A stretch of 64,000 bases of DNA from NCBI RefSeq assembly GCF_003697785.1, contig NZ_QOKZ01000010.1, forward strand, positions 1-64,000, written 5' to 3'. Position 1 is the first letter of the stretch. Each line of letters starts with the position of its first letter. Under the pieces are notes generated by a model. That model was given only the letters and a program-made list of their open reading frames with translations, did not search any database and was not told the DNA's origin. This document shows positions 25,904 to 34,151 of this stretch, piece by piece. Made by a program: the position numbers and the translations under genes. The stretch is from Paracoccus alkanivorans (GTDB lineage: Bacteria; Pseudomonadota; Alphaproteobacteria; Rhodobacterales; Rhodobacteraceae).

Positions 25904-26678
25904 ATCACGTCGATACCCATGGCAAAGCCCCGGTGTCGTGCCGGGGCTTTTGTCGCTTCTGGCCATGTTGCTGCTGTGGATCGCGGTGGCGTGGCTGTCG
26001 GACAATCCCCGCATGATGCCGCCGCCGTTCGAGGTTGCTGCGCATATCCGGCAGATCATCGTATCCGGAGAGCTGTGGCATCACGCCGGTATGACCCTGT
26101 TCCGGGTTTTGGCCAGCTTTATTCTCGCAATGCTGGTGGGGCTGGTTCTCGGGTTGTGGATGGGCCGCTCCAGGGGTGCCGATCACTGGCTGAATCCGGG
26201 GCTGGTCATTGCGCTGAATGTGCCCGCGCTGGTTGTCATCGTGCTCGCCTATATCTGGATCGGGCTGAACGAGATGGCGGCGATAACCGCCGTCGCGCTC
26301 AACAAGATCCCGGTGGTGACGGTAATGATCCGCGAAGGCACCCGCGCCCTGCGTCCCGACCTGGACGATATGGCCCGGGCGTTTCGCATGTCGCCGCTCG
26401 ACCGTCTGCGCCATGTGGTTCTGCCGCAGCTTGCCCCGCATATCGCCGCAGCTGCGCGGGCGGGGATCTCGCTGATCTGGAAAATCGTTCTGGTGGTGGA
26501 ATTCCTGGGCCGCTCGAACGGGGTGGGGTTCAAGATCCACCTGCTGTTTTCCAGCTTCAACGTGGCCGGCGTGCTGGCATGGGCATTGGCATTTGTCGCG
26601 GTGATGCTGGCGATCGACCTGTTCGTGCTGCGCCCGTGGGAGGCTCGCGCCAACCGCTGGAGGCGCGATGAGGATTGA
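25896..26678 (+). CDS. ABC transporter permease (NitT/TauT type)
   Basis: A 260-residue inner-membrane permease of the binding-protein-dependent family with about six helices. The EAA coupling loop is DMARAFRMSPLDRLRHVVLP followed by LAPHIAAAARAGISLIWKIV, typical of SsuC/TauC-like proteins. It overlaps the binding-protein gene and, by 11 bases, the ATPase gene, so the three are one transcript. Confidence 0.88.
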   Translation: MSKSRRYPWQSPGVVPGLLSLLAMLLLWIAVAWLSDNPRMMPPPFEVAAHIRQIIVSGELWHHAGMTLFRVLASFILAMLVGLVLGLWMGRSRGADHWLNPGLVIALNVPALVVIVLAYIWIGLNEMAAITAVALNKIPVVTVMIREGTRALRPDLDDMARAFRMSPLDRLRHVVLPQLAPHIAAAARAGISLIWKIVLVVEFLGRSNGVGFKIHLLFSSFNVAGVLAWALAFVAVMLAIDLFVLRPWEARANRWRRDED

Positions 26679-27255
26679 GCTGAACGAAAAGGTCTTCGGC
26701 GGGCGTGTGATCCTGGGGCCGTTGGCGCTGGAGGTCGAGCGGGGCCAGCGCGTCGCCCTTCTGGGACCGTCGGGGATCGGGAAATCCACGCTCTTGCGGA
26801 TAATCGCCGGGCTTGACCGGGACTTCGACGGGCGGCTGTCCGGGGACGACCGGCTGGCGGTGGTGTTTCAGGAGCCCGTCTTGCTGCCCTGGCGCAAGGC
26901 GCTGGATAACATCACCATTCCTACCGGTTGCGATACCGCGACCGCACGTGACCTGATGGCCCAGGTCGGCCTGTCGGGGCATGAAGGGCAATTCCCGCGC
27001 CAGATGTCACTGGGACAGCAGCGCCGCCTTGCCTTGGCGCGGGCCTTTGCCGTCCGCCCGGATATCCTGCTGATGGACGAACCTTTCGCAAGCCTTGATG
27101 CCGAGACGGCGGCGCGGATGATCGGGTTGACCCTCGAACTGCTGGAACGAAGCGGCGCCGGGCTGATCCACGTTACCCATGACACCGGAGAGCCGGCGAG
27201 GCTGGCCGCCAGGCCGTTGCGGCTCGGTGGCAGTCCCGCGGTATTGCTGGGTTAG
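26668..27255 (+). CDS. ABC transporter ATP-binding protein, compact form
   Basis: A 195-residue ATPase for the preceding permease. It has Walker A LGPSGIGKST, Q-loop VVFQEPVLLPWRKALDNI, Walker B DILLMDEPFASLDAETAARM and switch His in IHVTHDTGEPARLAA. The signature is MSLGQQRRLALARA, with Leu replacing the first Gly of LSGGQ; the second Gly and Gln are kept. It is about 50 residues shorter than SsuB/TauB because the C-terminal tail is missing, and the N-terminus is compact. It should still be functional. Confidence 0.87.
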   Translation: MRIELNEKVFGGRVILGPLALEVERGQRVALLGPSGIGKSTLLRIIAGLDRDFDGRLSGDDRLAVVFQEPVLLPWRKALDNITIPTGCDTATARDLMAQVGLSGHEGQFPRQMSLGQQRRLALARAFAVRPDILLMDEPFASLDAETAARMIGLTLELLERSGAGLIHVTHDTGEPARLAARPLRLGGSPAVLLG

Positions 27256-27326
27256 AGCAGCACAGTCAGCCAAGGTAGCCCGGCATGGCGGCGAGCAAAG
27301 GCGAGTGGGCGCTTGGCGGATGCTGC

Positions 27327-29606
27327 CTATTTGACCGTTCCCAGGCCACCTGCCGAGATGGCGGCCATGTTCAGGATGTCGTTCACCGTCGAGGTGGTGG
27401 AGCAAATCTGGATAGGCTGTGGCACCCCGGTCAGAATCGGCCCGATCACCGTCGCTCCGGCCATCTCCTGCATCAGCTTGACGGAGATCGAGGCCGAATG
27501 CCTTGCGGGCATCACCAGGACATTGGCAGGGCCGGTCAACCGGCTGAAGGGATAGCGCGCCGCCGATTCCGGGTTCAGGGCGACATCCACCGTCATCTCG
27601 CCCTCGTATTCGAAATCCACCTTGCGCGCGTCCAGCACCATCGGGGCCTCCGCCATCTTGGTGGCCCGCTCGCTGACCGGATAGCCGAAATTCGAGAATG
27701 ACAGGAAGGCGACACGCGGCTCCAGCCCCAGCCCCCGGGCCACGACCGCGCCGCGCGTGGCGATATCGGCCAGATCCTCGGCCTCGGGCCATTCATGCAC
27801 CAGCGTATCGCCGATCAGCACGATCCTGCCCTTGTGCAGAACGGCGGTTATGCCTACCGCCCCGTCCTGCGGACGCAGATCAAAGACCTGCCCCATCTGG
27901 TCCAGCACATGTGCGCTCTTGCGCGTCGCTCCCGTCACCAGCCCGTCGCCATGCCCATGTGCCAGCATCAGCGCGGCAAAGACATGCCGGTCACGATTGG
28001 CCAGCCGGTTGGTGTCCTCGCGGTCCATGCCCTTGCGCTGGAGCCGGGCATAGAGGAAATCGTGATAGGCTTCGAGATGGCGGGTATTGGCGGCGTTGAT
28101 CACCGAGATCTCGCGGACGGCATCGGCAAGCCCCGCCGCCTCCAGTTTTTCCTTTACGTCATTCTCGCGGCCGACGACCAGCGCCTGTCCCATGCCGCCC
28201 CGCTGCCATGCCACGGCGGCGCGCAGCACGCGCGGGTCATCCCCTTCGGCAAATATGATCCGTGCCTGGGTCTTGCGCGCGCGGGCATGCATGCCCTGAA
28301 GGATGGCGGCGGTCGGATCCATCCGGGCCTTCAGCGACTGGACATAGCCCTCCATGTCGATGATCGGACGGCGGGCCACGCCGGTATCCATCCCGGCCAT
28401 GGCCACTGCCGGAGGAACGACATGGATCAATCGGGGATCGAAAGGGGTCGGGATGATGTAGTCGCGGCCGAATTGCAGCTTGCGGCCATAGGCGGCGGCA
28501 ACCTCGTCGGGGACATCCTCGCGCGCCAGTTCCGCCAGGGCGCGGGCGCAGGCGATCTTCATTTCATCATTGATGGCGCGGGCGTGAATGTCCAATGCGC
28601 CGCGGAACAGATATGGAAAGCCCAGCACATTATTGACCTGGTTGGGGTAATCGCTGCGCCCCGTCGCGACGATGGCGTCGGCGCGCACGGCATGGGCATC
28701 CTCGGGGGTGATTTCCGGATCGGGATTGGCCATGGCGAAGATGACCGGGTTGTCGGCCATGGACTGCACCATCTCCTGCGTCACTGCGCCCTTCACGGAC
28801 ACGCCCAGGAACACGTCGGCGCCCTTCATCGCCTCTTCCAGGCTGCGTGCCTCGGTCGCCACCGCATGGGCCGATTTCCACTGGTTCATGCCCTCGGTCC
28901 GGCCCTTGTAGATCACGCCCTTGGTGTCGCACATGATGCAGTTGTCATGCCTCGCGCCCATGGATTTCAGCAGTTCCAGGCAGGCGATCCCTGCCGCCCC
29001 GGCGCCGTTGAGGACGATCTTCACATCCTCGATCTTCTTGCCCGACAGTTCCAGCGCGTTGATCAGCCCGGCGGCGCAGATCACGGCGGTGCCGTGCTGG
29101 TCGTCATGGAAGACCGGGATATCCATCAATTCCTTCAGACGCTGCTCGATGACGAAGCATTCCGGCGCCTTGATATCCTCCAGGTTGATCCCGCCGAATG
29201 CCGGGCCCATCAGGCGAACGGCGCTTATGATCTCCTCGGCATCCTCGCTGTCCAATTCGATATCGATGGCGTTGACATCGGCAAAGCGCTTGAACAGCAC
29301 CGACTTGCCTTCCATCACCGGCTTGGAGGCCAGTGCGCCCAGGTTGCCAAGCCCCAGGATGGCTGTGCCATTCGAGACGACCGCGACCATGTTGCCCTTG
29401 TTGGTATAGTCATAGGCGGTCTCGGGCCGCTCGGCGATGGCTTGCACCGGCACCGCGACACCGGGCGAATAGGCGAGCGACAGGTCACGCTGCGTGGCCA
29501 TCGGGGTCGAGGCCACGATGTCGAATTTTCCCGGGCGCGGCTCCATGTGATAGGCCAGCGCCTCTTCGGGCGTGATCCGTGATTTGCTGCGTTTCTCGTT
29601 GGCCAT
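27327..29606 (-). CDS. maeB: NADP-dependent malic enzyme, MaeB type (fused phosphotransacetylase domain)
   Basis: Decarboxylates malate to pyruvate, making NADPH. The 759-residue protein starts MANEKRSKSRITPEEALAYH at the ATG 29604-29606 behind GGGGGAACAG. Malic domain (about 20-180) with DVNAIDIELDSEDAEEI and PVFHDDQHGTAV; Rossmann domain (about 180-430) with VLNGAGAAGIACLELLKSMG; then a C-terminal phosphotransacetylase-like domain (about 440-759) which in this family is regulatory, responding to acetyl-CoA, and usually has no transferase activity. Monocistronic. Confidence 0.95.
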   Translation of the reverse strand: MANEKRSKSRITPEEALAYHMEPRPGKFDIVASTPMATQRDLSLAYSPGVAVPVQAIAERPETAYDYTNKGNMVAVVSNGTAILGLGNLGALASKPVMEGKSVLFKRFADVNAIDIELDSEDAEEIISAVRLMGPAFGGINLEDIKAPECFVIEQRLKELMDIPVFHDDQHGTAVICAAGLINALELSGKKIEDVKIVLNGAGAAGIACLELLKSMGARHDNCIMCDTKGVIYKGRTEGMNQWKSAHAVATEARSLEEAMKGADVFLGVSVKGAVTQEMVQSMADNPVIFAMANPDPEITPEDAHAVRADAIVATGRSDYPNQVNNVLGFPYLFRGALDIHARAINDEMKIACARALAELAREDVPDEVAAAYGRKLQFGRDYIIPTPFDPRLIHVVPPAVAMAGMDTGVARRPIIDMEGYVQSLKARMDPTAAILQGMHARARKTQARIIFAEGDDPRVLRAAVAWQRGGMGQALVVGRENDVKEKLEAAGLADAVREISVINAANTRHLEAYHDFLYARLQRKGMDREDTNRLANRDRHVFAALMLAHGHGDGLVTGATRKSAHVLDQMGQVFDLRPQDGAVGITAVLHKGRIVLIGDTLVHEWPEAEDLADIATRGAVVARGLGLEPRVAFLSFSNFGYPVSERATKMAEAPMVLDARKVDFEYEGEMTVDVALNPESAARYPFSRLTGPANVLVMPARHSASISVKLMQEMAGATVIGPILTGVPQPIQICSTTSTVNDILNMAAISAGGLGTVK

Positions 29607-29657
29607 CTGTTCCCCCCGGACTGCGTTCAACCTGCTTAACGCGCCGCGCCGGGGGCC

Positions 29658-30929
29658 TCAACGGGTTTCAAATGACCTGCCAAGGAAACGCCAGTAGATA
29701 AGGGTAATTGTCGCAAAGGTTGCCATGGCCAGCCAGAAGGGAACGGTCAGCGCGAATTCCCGCCCGAAGAGGTCTCCGGCACCGCGGGTCAGAAGGCCCG
29801 CGATCAGCATGGCGAAGGGCGCCATGCCGATGGCGAACAACCGATAGGCAGAATTTACCCGCCCCAGTAACCTGCGGGGGATGTGCCGTTGCCGATACGA
29901 AACCGAAACCGTGTTCCACAAGACGCCCCAGAACTCGCTGACGAGAAACCCCGCACAGATCAGGATCAGCGCATCGAAGCCGCTGCCTGACAGCAGCACC
30001 GTCAGCGGAAAGGCAAAGGTCGAGATCATCGCCGCTTGCAGGACTCGCGACCGTCCAAGGCGGGTTACAATGCGATCATTGACCAGCCCCGCCGCAACCC
30101 CGCCCACCGCGCCCGATGCCATGATCGCCGAGAGCGCCAGCGGACCAAGCTGCAGCCGTTCCTGCACGATCAGGACCAGCGTGACCATCATTGCCTCGAA
30201 GGCGAAATTGAAGAAGCCGGTCAACAGGGCAAGCCCGCGCAGGATCGGCTGGCCAAGCAGGAAGGCGATGCCTTCGCGCAGCTCGAGTCGCCAGTTGCGG
30301 TCTTGCGTGGGTTCTCCCGAGACATCTGCGCGGAAATCACCATGCAGGCAGAGGACAAGGCCCACGGCAAGCGCCATGGCGGCGGCGTTGACGGCGAAGG
30401 GCAGCGCAAGCGAAATGCCGATCAGAACGCCGGCCAGCGCCGTGCCGACGAAAAGATTCATCACCATTTCGACCGACCACAACCGGCCATTCGCGCGCTC
30501 CAGCCCTTCCTCGGGGATCAGCGCGGGCAGAATGGTCTGGGCGGCATTGTCGCGCAGGACCTCGGCCGCACCAACGGTGATGGCGCAGATCGCGATCAGG
30601 GCGAAGACAACCGGCTGGTCGGTGCCGCGTAGCGGCGGCGGATCGAAGGGCAGCGCCATCCAGACGGCGATGGCGGCGCTGGCATAGGCGATGACACGGA
30701 TCAGATCGGCGGCAAGGATCGCGCGGCGCCGGTCCATGCGGTCGATCAGCAGCCCTGCGGGCAGTGAGAACACGAACCACGGCGCCTTGAGCGCCACGGG
30801 CACCAGCGCGATCAACAGTGGGTCGCGGGTCAGTTGCGTGGCCAGCCATGCCCATGCGACCAGCGCGATCCCGTCGCCCAGATTGGTGAGGCCGGAAGCT
30901 GCGATGAAACGGGCAAGGGGGCTGCGCAT
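29658..30929 (-). CDS. MFS transporter (EntS-like)
   Basis: A 423-residue major facilitator with about twelve helices. The conserved loop between helices 2 and 3 reads [20 protein letters not shown], the MFS GxLxDRxxRR motif in the variant used by MFS_3/EntS-like exporters. The mid-protein cytoplasmic loop and the pattern LREGIAFLLGQPILRGLALL are usual for that group. Substrate unknown; drug or siderophore export is possible. It is followed 50 bases later by maeB in the same direction. Confidence 0.85.
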   Translation of the reverse strand: MRSPLARFIAASGLTNLGDGIALVAWAWLATQLTRDPLLIALVPVALKAPWFVFSLPAGLLIDRMDRRRAILAADLIRVIAYASAAIAVWMALPFDPPPLRGTDQPVVFALIAICAITVGAAEVLRDNAAQTILPALIPEEGLERANGRLWSVEMVMNLFVGTALAGVLIGISLALPFAVNAAAMALAVGLVLCLHGDFRADVSGEPTQDRNWRLELREGIAFLLGQPILRGLALLTGFFNFAFEAMMVTLVLIVQERLQLGPLALSAIMASGAVGGVAAGLVNDRIVTRLGRSRVLQAAMISTFAFPLTVLLSGSGFDALILICAGFLVSEFWGVLWNTVSVSYRQRHIPRRLLGRVNSAYRLFAIGMAPFAMLIAGLLTRGAGDLFGREFALTVPFWLAMATFATITLIYWRFLGRSFETR

Positions 30930-30971
30930 CAGCGGAGGCTAGCGCCGCGCATCACTGCCCGCAAGCAGCGG

Positions 30972-31811
30972 TTACTCTGTCAGCTTGGCCGAAACCGACA
31001 TGGATTTGCCACCGATCATGTAATCTGCCCGGATCTCGTGACCGGGCTCTGCCGGGTGCAGTTTTCCAAGCGAACCCAGTGAGATCATGCTGCCGGGTTC
31101 AAGATCGTATCCACCTTCGCGGACCAGCCACAGCACCACGTCCAGCGGATGCCCCAGCAGCATGTCTCCGCTGGCCGTTCCGACGCTGTTTCCGTCCTTG
31201 GTCAGATCGACGGTGAGGCTTGCAAGACCGGCTACCGGATCGTCCAGATCCGCAATGCTGATGCCTTTTCCCATCACGCCGCGCCAGGGCATCACCCCAT
31301 AGGCGGTCATCAGCAGTCCGTCCGGGTTGACCCCTTCGGCCAGCGCCAGATCCGGCAGTTCGATGAAAGGCCGGATTTCGGCCAGCGCCGCGGCGGCCTC
31401 TTCGCGGGTCATGGCCTGCATGATAGCCGGATCACCCACGGTGACGATCAGATCGGCCTCGAAAAATGGCGTGCGGGCATCGGCCAGTGACAGCTCCGTC
31501 CCGTCATCGAGGATCATCGGGGCGAAAAGCGCCCCCGCGACCGGGCCGGATACGCCGAACGCCTCTTGCGCGGGTTTCGAGGTGAAACCGACCTTCACCC
31601 CGACCGGGGCACCCATCGCCCCGGTCAACGCCTCGCGATAAGCGGTATAGGCGCAGGCCGCGTCGTCTCCAGAGGCCAGATCCGGATCGGGCAGGCGCTC
31701 TCCAGCCAGCCAGCCTTCGGCGGCCTTTTTCATCACCTCGGGCGCGGGGCATTCGGCTAGCGCGGAGCCAGTTGAGAACAGCAATGCCAATGCGGTTGCC
31801 AAGCGAATCAT
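30972..31811 (-). CDS. Exported protein of 2-keto-4-pentenoate hydratase fold
   Basis: A 279-residue protein of the MhpD/fumarylacetoacetase-like C-terminal fold: GAPVGVKVGFTSKPAQEAFG, then PFFEADLIVTVGD (metal-ligand Glu region), AEIRPFIELPDLAL and GDMLLGHPLDVVLWLVRE match the hydratase/decarboxylase pattern. Unlike ordinary hydratases it has a clear signal peptide (about 1-19, LATALALLFSTGSALA) before ECPAPE, so it probably works in the periplasm. Hydratases of aromatic meta-cleavage are cytoplasmic, so the substrate is unlikely to be theirs. Ribosome site GAGGGGAAG precedes the ATG. Confidence 0.8.
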   Translation of the reverse strand: MIRLATALALLFSTGSALAECPAPEVMKKAAEGWLAGERLPDPDLASGDDAACAYTAYREALTGAMGAPVGVKVGFTSKPAQEAFGVSGPVAGALFAPMILDDGTELSLADARTPFFEADLIVTVGDPAIMQAMTREEAAAALAEIRPFIELPDLALAEGVNPDGLLMTAYGVMPWRGVMGKGISIADLDDPVAGLASLTVDLTKDGNSVGTASGDMLLGHPLDVVLWLVREGGYDLEPGSMISLGSLGKLHPAEPGHEIRADYMIGGKSMSVSAKLTE

Positions 31812-31875
31812 CTTCCCCTCCCGAAAAATGTTCTCTGCCCGAAGCCTATGCCAATTTTCTACCTAGGTCAGCGCC

Positions 31876-32601
31876 TTAGAGCGAGACTTTCGCAAAGCTG
31901 TCGCGCAGGGCGGCGGACCATGCGGCGCTCATCCGCATGAAATCGGGATCGCCCTCTTCGATCCGGCGTCTCATCGAGATGGCGCAGGCATCCTTTTCGA
32001 TTACCGCTAGGTCCAGCGGCATGCCGACGGACAGGTTCGAACGCAGGGTCGAATCCATGGACAGCAGCACCGCCTTTTGCGCATCGGCAAGGCTGGTTTC
32101 GGGCCGGACCACCCGGTCGAGGATCGGCTTGCCGTATTTATGCTCGCCGATCTGAAGGAAGGGCGTGTCCTCGGTCGCCTCGATGAAATTTCCTTCCGGG
32201 TAGATCAGGAACATCCGCATGTCCCCGCCCTTGCGCTGACCCGCGACGATCAGGCTGGCCGTTGCCTGCTGGCTGAGTTCGCGATGCTGCTCGACGATCT
32301 CGCGCCGGGTGCGCGCCAGCGTATCCCCGATGATAGAGGCGACCCGCAGCATGGAGGGAGCCTTGAGGATCGAGGTCGTTTCGTCCGCTGCCTCCCCCTC
32401 GGTGGCTTCCTCCAGCCGCGCCAATGTGGTCTGGGTCAGCGACAGCGAGCCGGCGGTCATGATCGCGATCACACGCTCTTGCGGTTGCTCGAAAAAGAAC
32501 ATCTTGCGATAGCTGGCGATATTGTCGAGCCCGGCATTCGTACGCGTGTCCGACAACAGCACAAGCCCGGCATCCAGTTTCAGACCGACGCAATAGGTCA
32601 T
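31876..32601 (-). CDS. Anbu proteasome-type peptidase
   Basis: A 241-residue Ntn hydrolase related to proteasome beta subunits. The start MTYCVGLKLDAGLVLLSDTR places the nucleophile Thr2, exposed after removal of Met. The catalytic helpers Asp18 and Lys33 lie in LLSDTRTNAG and ASYRKMFF, as in Anbu. Elsewhere Anbu commonly shares an operon with an alpha-E (DUF403) protein, an ATP-grasp enzyme and a transglutaminase-like peptidase; none of these is adjacent here. Substrate and assembly are not known. Confidence 0.9.
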   Translation of the reverse strand: MTYCVGLKLDAGLVLLSDTRTNAGLDNIASYRKMFFFEQPQERVIAIMTAGSLSLTQTTLARLEEATEGEAADETTSILKAPSMLRVASIIGDTLARTRREIVEQHRELSQQATASLIVAGQRKGGDMRMFLIYPEGNFIEATEDTPFLQIGEHKYGKPILDRVVRPETSLADAQKAVLLSMDSTLRSNLSVGMPLDLAVIEKDACAISMRRRIEEGDPDFMRMSAAWSAALRDSFAKVSL

Positions 32602-33161
32602 TGGAAAAGCGCCCCGTTTAAGCCCAACCGGCGACTCCGATCTGGGATTTCCCGCTGCAATCTCCGTTGTATTGACCGCTTTGGCAAGAGTTGTTTCAGT
32701 TAGATGAAGCCCTGCTGACAGCGATGATTTTGTGATCGCATTCCGTGGCTTGCCATCGCTTGATCGTGAATGACCGAGCTGTACAGGGGCCTATCAATGT
32801 TGGTCACGAGTTCAGTCATGGGCTGGATTTCCTAAAGCGGACCCTTGCCGGGGCAGGCTTTCCCGTCGTTTGTGCTGATGTTATCACCAGTGAGGATGAG
32901 GTCTCGGCCGGCGACGAGACAATGGTGCCACCCGTGTAACCTTCGATCGGAAACTGATGGGTGGCGAGGGGCGAGCACTCGGATACGCCAGGCGGGGCCA
33001 TTGCTCGCCCGACCTGTTATCGAAGGCAGGAACCATGTCATCGAGTCGATAAGGTGCCGGACCCGGACTTCGGCCGGGAACGGGCGGGTAAAGGACCAAA
33101 GCGGCGGCCCGGCATCGTTTTGCGGTGGGCAAGTGGCGCGATACTCGGCTAACCTGCGGCC
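32602..33161. other. Intergenic region without a supported gene
   Basis: These 560 bases separate the divergent Anbu and LysR genes. Only short open frames occur, such as 32745-32939 on the plus strand (64 codons), with no recognisable motif or ribosome site. The left part is less GC-rich than the surroundings. Promoters of both flanking genes must lie here. No inverted terminal repeats of an insertion sequence were recognised. Confidence 0.5.
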
Positions 33162-34148
33162 ATGCGTGACCTTAACCTCAAGGCAACCGAGTATTTCGAA
33201 GCAGTTGCCCGCCTTGGCACCGTGACGAAGGCGGCCGAGGAACTGGCCGTGTCTCCTTCCGCCGTCAGTCAGCAGATTACCGGGCTGGAAGCGCAGCTTG
33301 GAGTCAGGCTGTTCCGACGCGAGAAACGGCGGCTGGTGCTGACACTCGATGGTGACCGGCTGTTCCAGACGGTAACGCAGGCATTTGGCGCGATCCGCAA
33401 CGCGCGTTCGGCGATTTCGCATCAGCAGGACCGGCGCAACCTGCTGATCCGGGTCAGCCCGTCCTTTGGGGTCCGGTGGCTGGGTCCCCGCACATTTTCC
33501 TTTGCCTCGGAAAATCCCGAATGGAATATCCGCATCGATGCCACGCCGGATTTTACCGCCTTCCAGTCCGAATCGGTCGATCTCGACCTGCGCTACGGGC
33601 TGGGAACCTGGAGCGGGCTGACCGTCACCCCGATCATGCATGACCAGGTCCTGCCGCTATGCTCTCCGGGCTATCTTGCGGAACTGCGCGGTATTTCCGA
33701 CGATCCGGTCGAACAGTTGCGGCATGCCCGGCTGATCGACAGCGTGAAGATGCTGTTTCGTTGGGATCTCTGGCTGGCCGCGAACCGGGTGGATATCCCG
33801 GAGGTCGAGTATCCGTTCCGCTTTGACCGCTCGTCCATGTCAATCGAGCTGGCCAAGCAGGGCGGGGGGATCGCACTCGATTCGGTGACGCTGTGTCTTG
33901 GAGAGCTTCAGCGGGGCGAGTTGGTGCCCTTTTCCACCCGCTGGCCGGTGCTGGATTTTCCCGCATACTGGTTCGTCTGCCCGCCGCGCCATATGAACCG
34001 GCGGATCGTGAAGCGCTTCTCGGACTGGCTGGCGCGGGCCTGTGCCGAACATGACGAGGCAGCCCGCTGGTATCTCACCGGACAGGGCTGCGTGTTGAGG
34101 GAGGGTGCGCCGACCGAGCTGATCGACGTCAAGCCCTGGGGGCTGTGA
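33162..34148 (+). CDS. LysR family transcriptional regulator (GcvA-like)
   Basis: A 328-residue regulator: HTH at residues 1-60 (YFEAVARLGTVTKAAEELAV, SAVSQQITGLEAQLGVRLFR) and a periplasmic-binding-type effector domain. The spacing and RVSPSFGVRWLGPRTFSF resemble the GcvA/AmpR subgroup. It is convergent with the TRAP/transketolase operon and ends 3 bases from its last stop, so it may regulate it, though LysR genes more often lie divergent from targets. Confidence 0.88.
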   Translation: MRDLNLKATEYFEAVARLGTVTKAAEELAVSPSAVSQQITGLEAQLGVRLFRREKRRLVLTLDGDRLFQTVTQAFGAIRNARSAISHQQDRRNLLIRVSPSFGVRWLGPRTFSFASENPEWNIRIDATPDFTAFQSESVDLDLRYGLGTWSGLTVTPIMHDQVLPLCSPGYLAELRGISDDPVEQLRHARLIDSVKMLFRWDLWLAANRVDIPEVEYPFRFDRSSMSIELAKQGGGIALDSVTLCLGELQRGELVPFSTRWPVLDFPAYWFVCPPRHMNRRIVKRFSDWLARACAEHDEAARWYLTGQGCVLREGAPTELIDVKPWGL

Positions 34149-34151
34149 TGC

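Noticed and set aside
27795..29582. Long plus-strand open frame over maeB
   Set aside because: Antisense shadow of maeB; no domain or ribosome site.
32745..32939. A 64-codon plus-strand frame in the Anbu-LysR gap
   Set aside because: No ribosome site, no motif and no overlap with neighbours; more likely chance.
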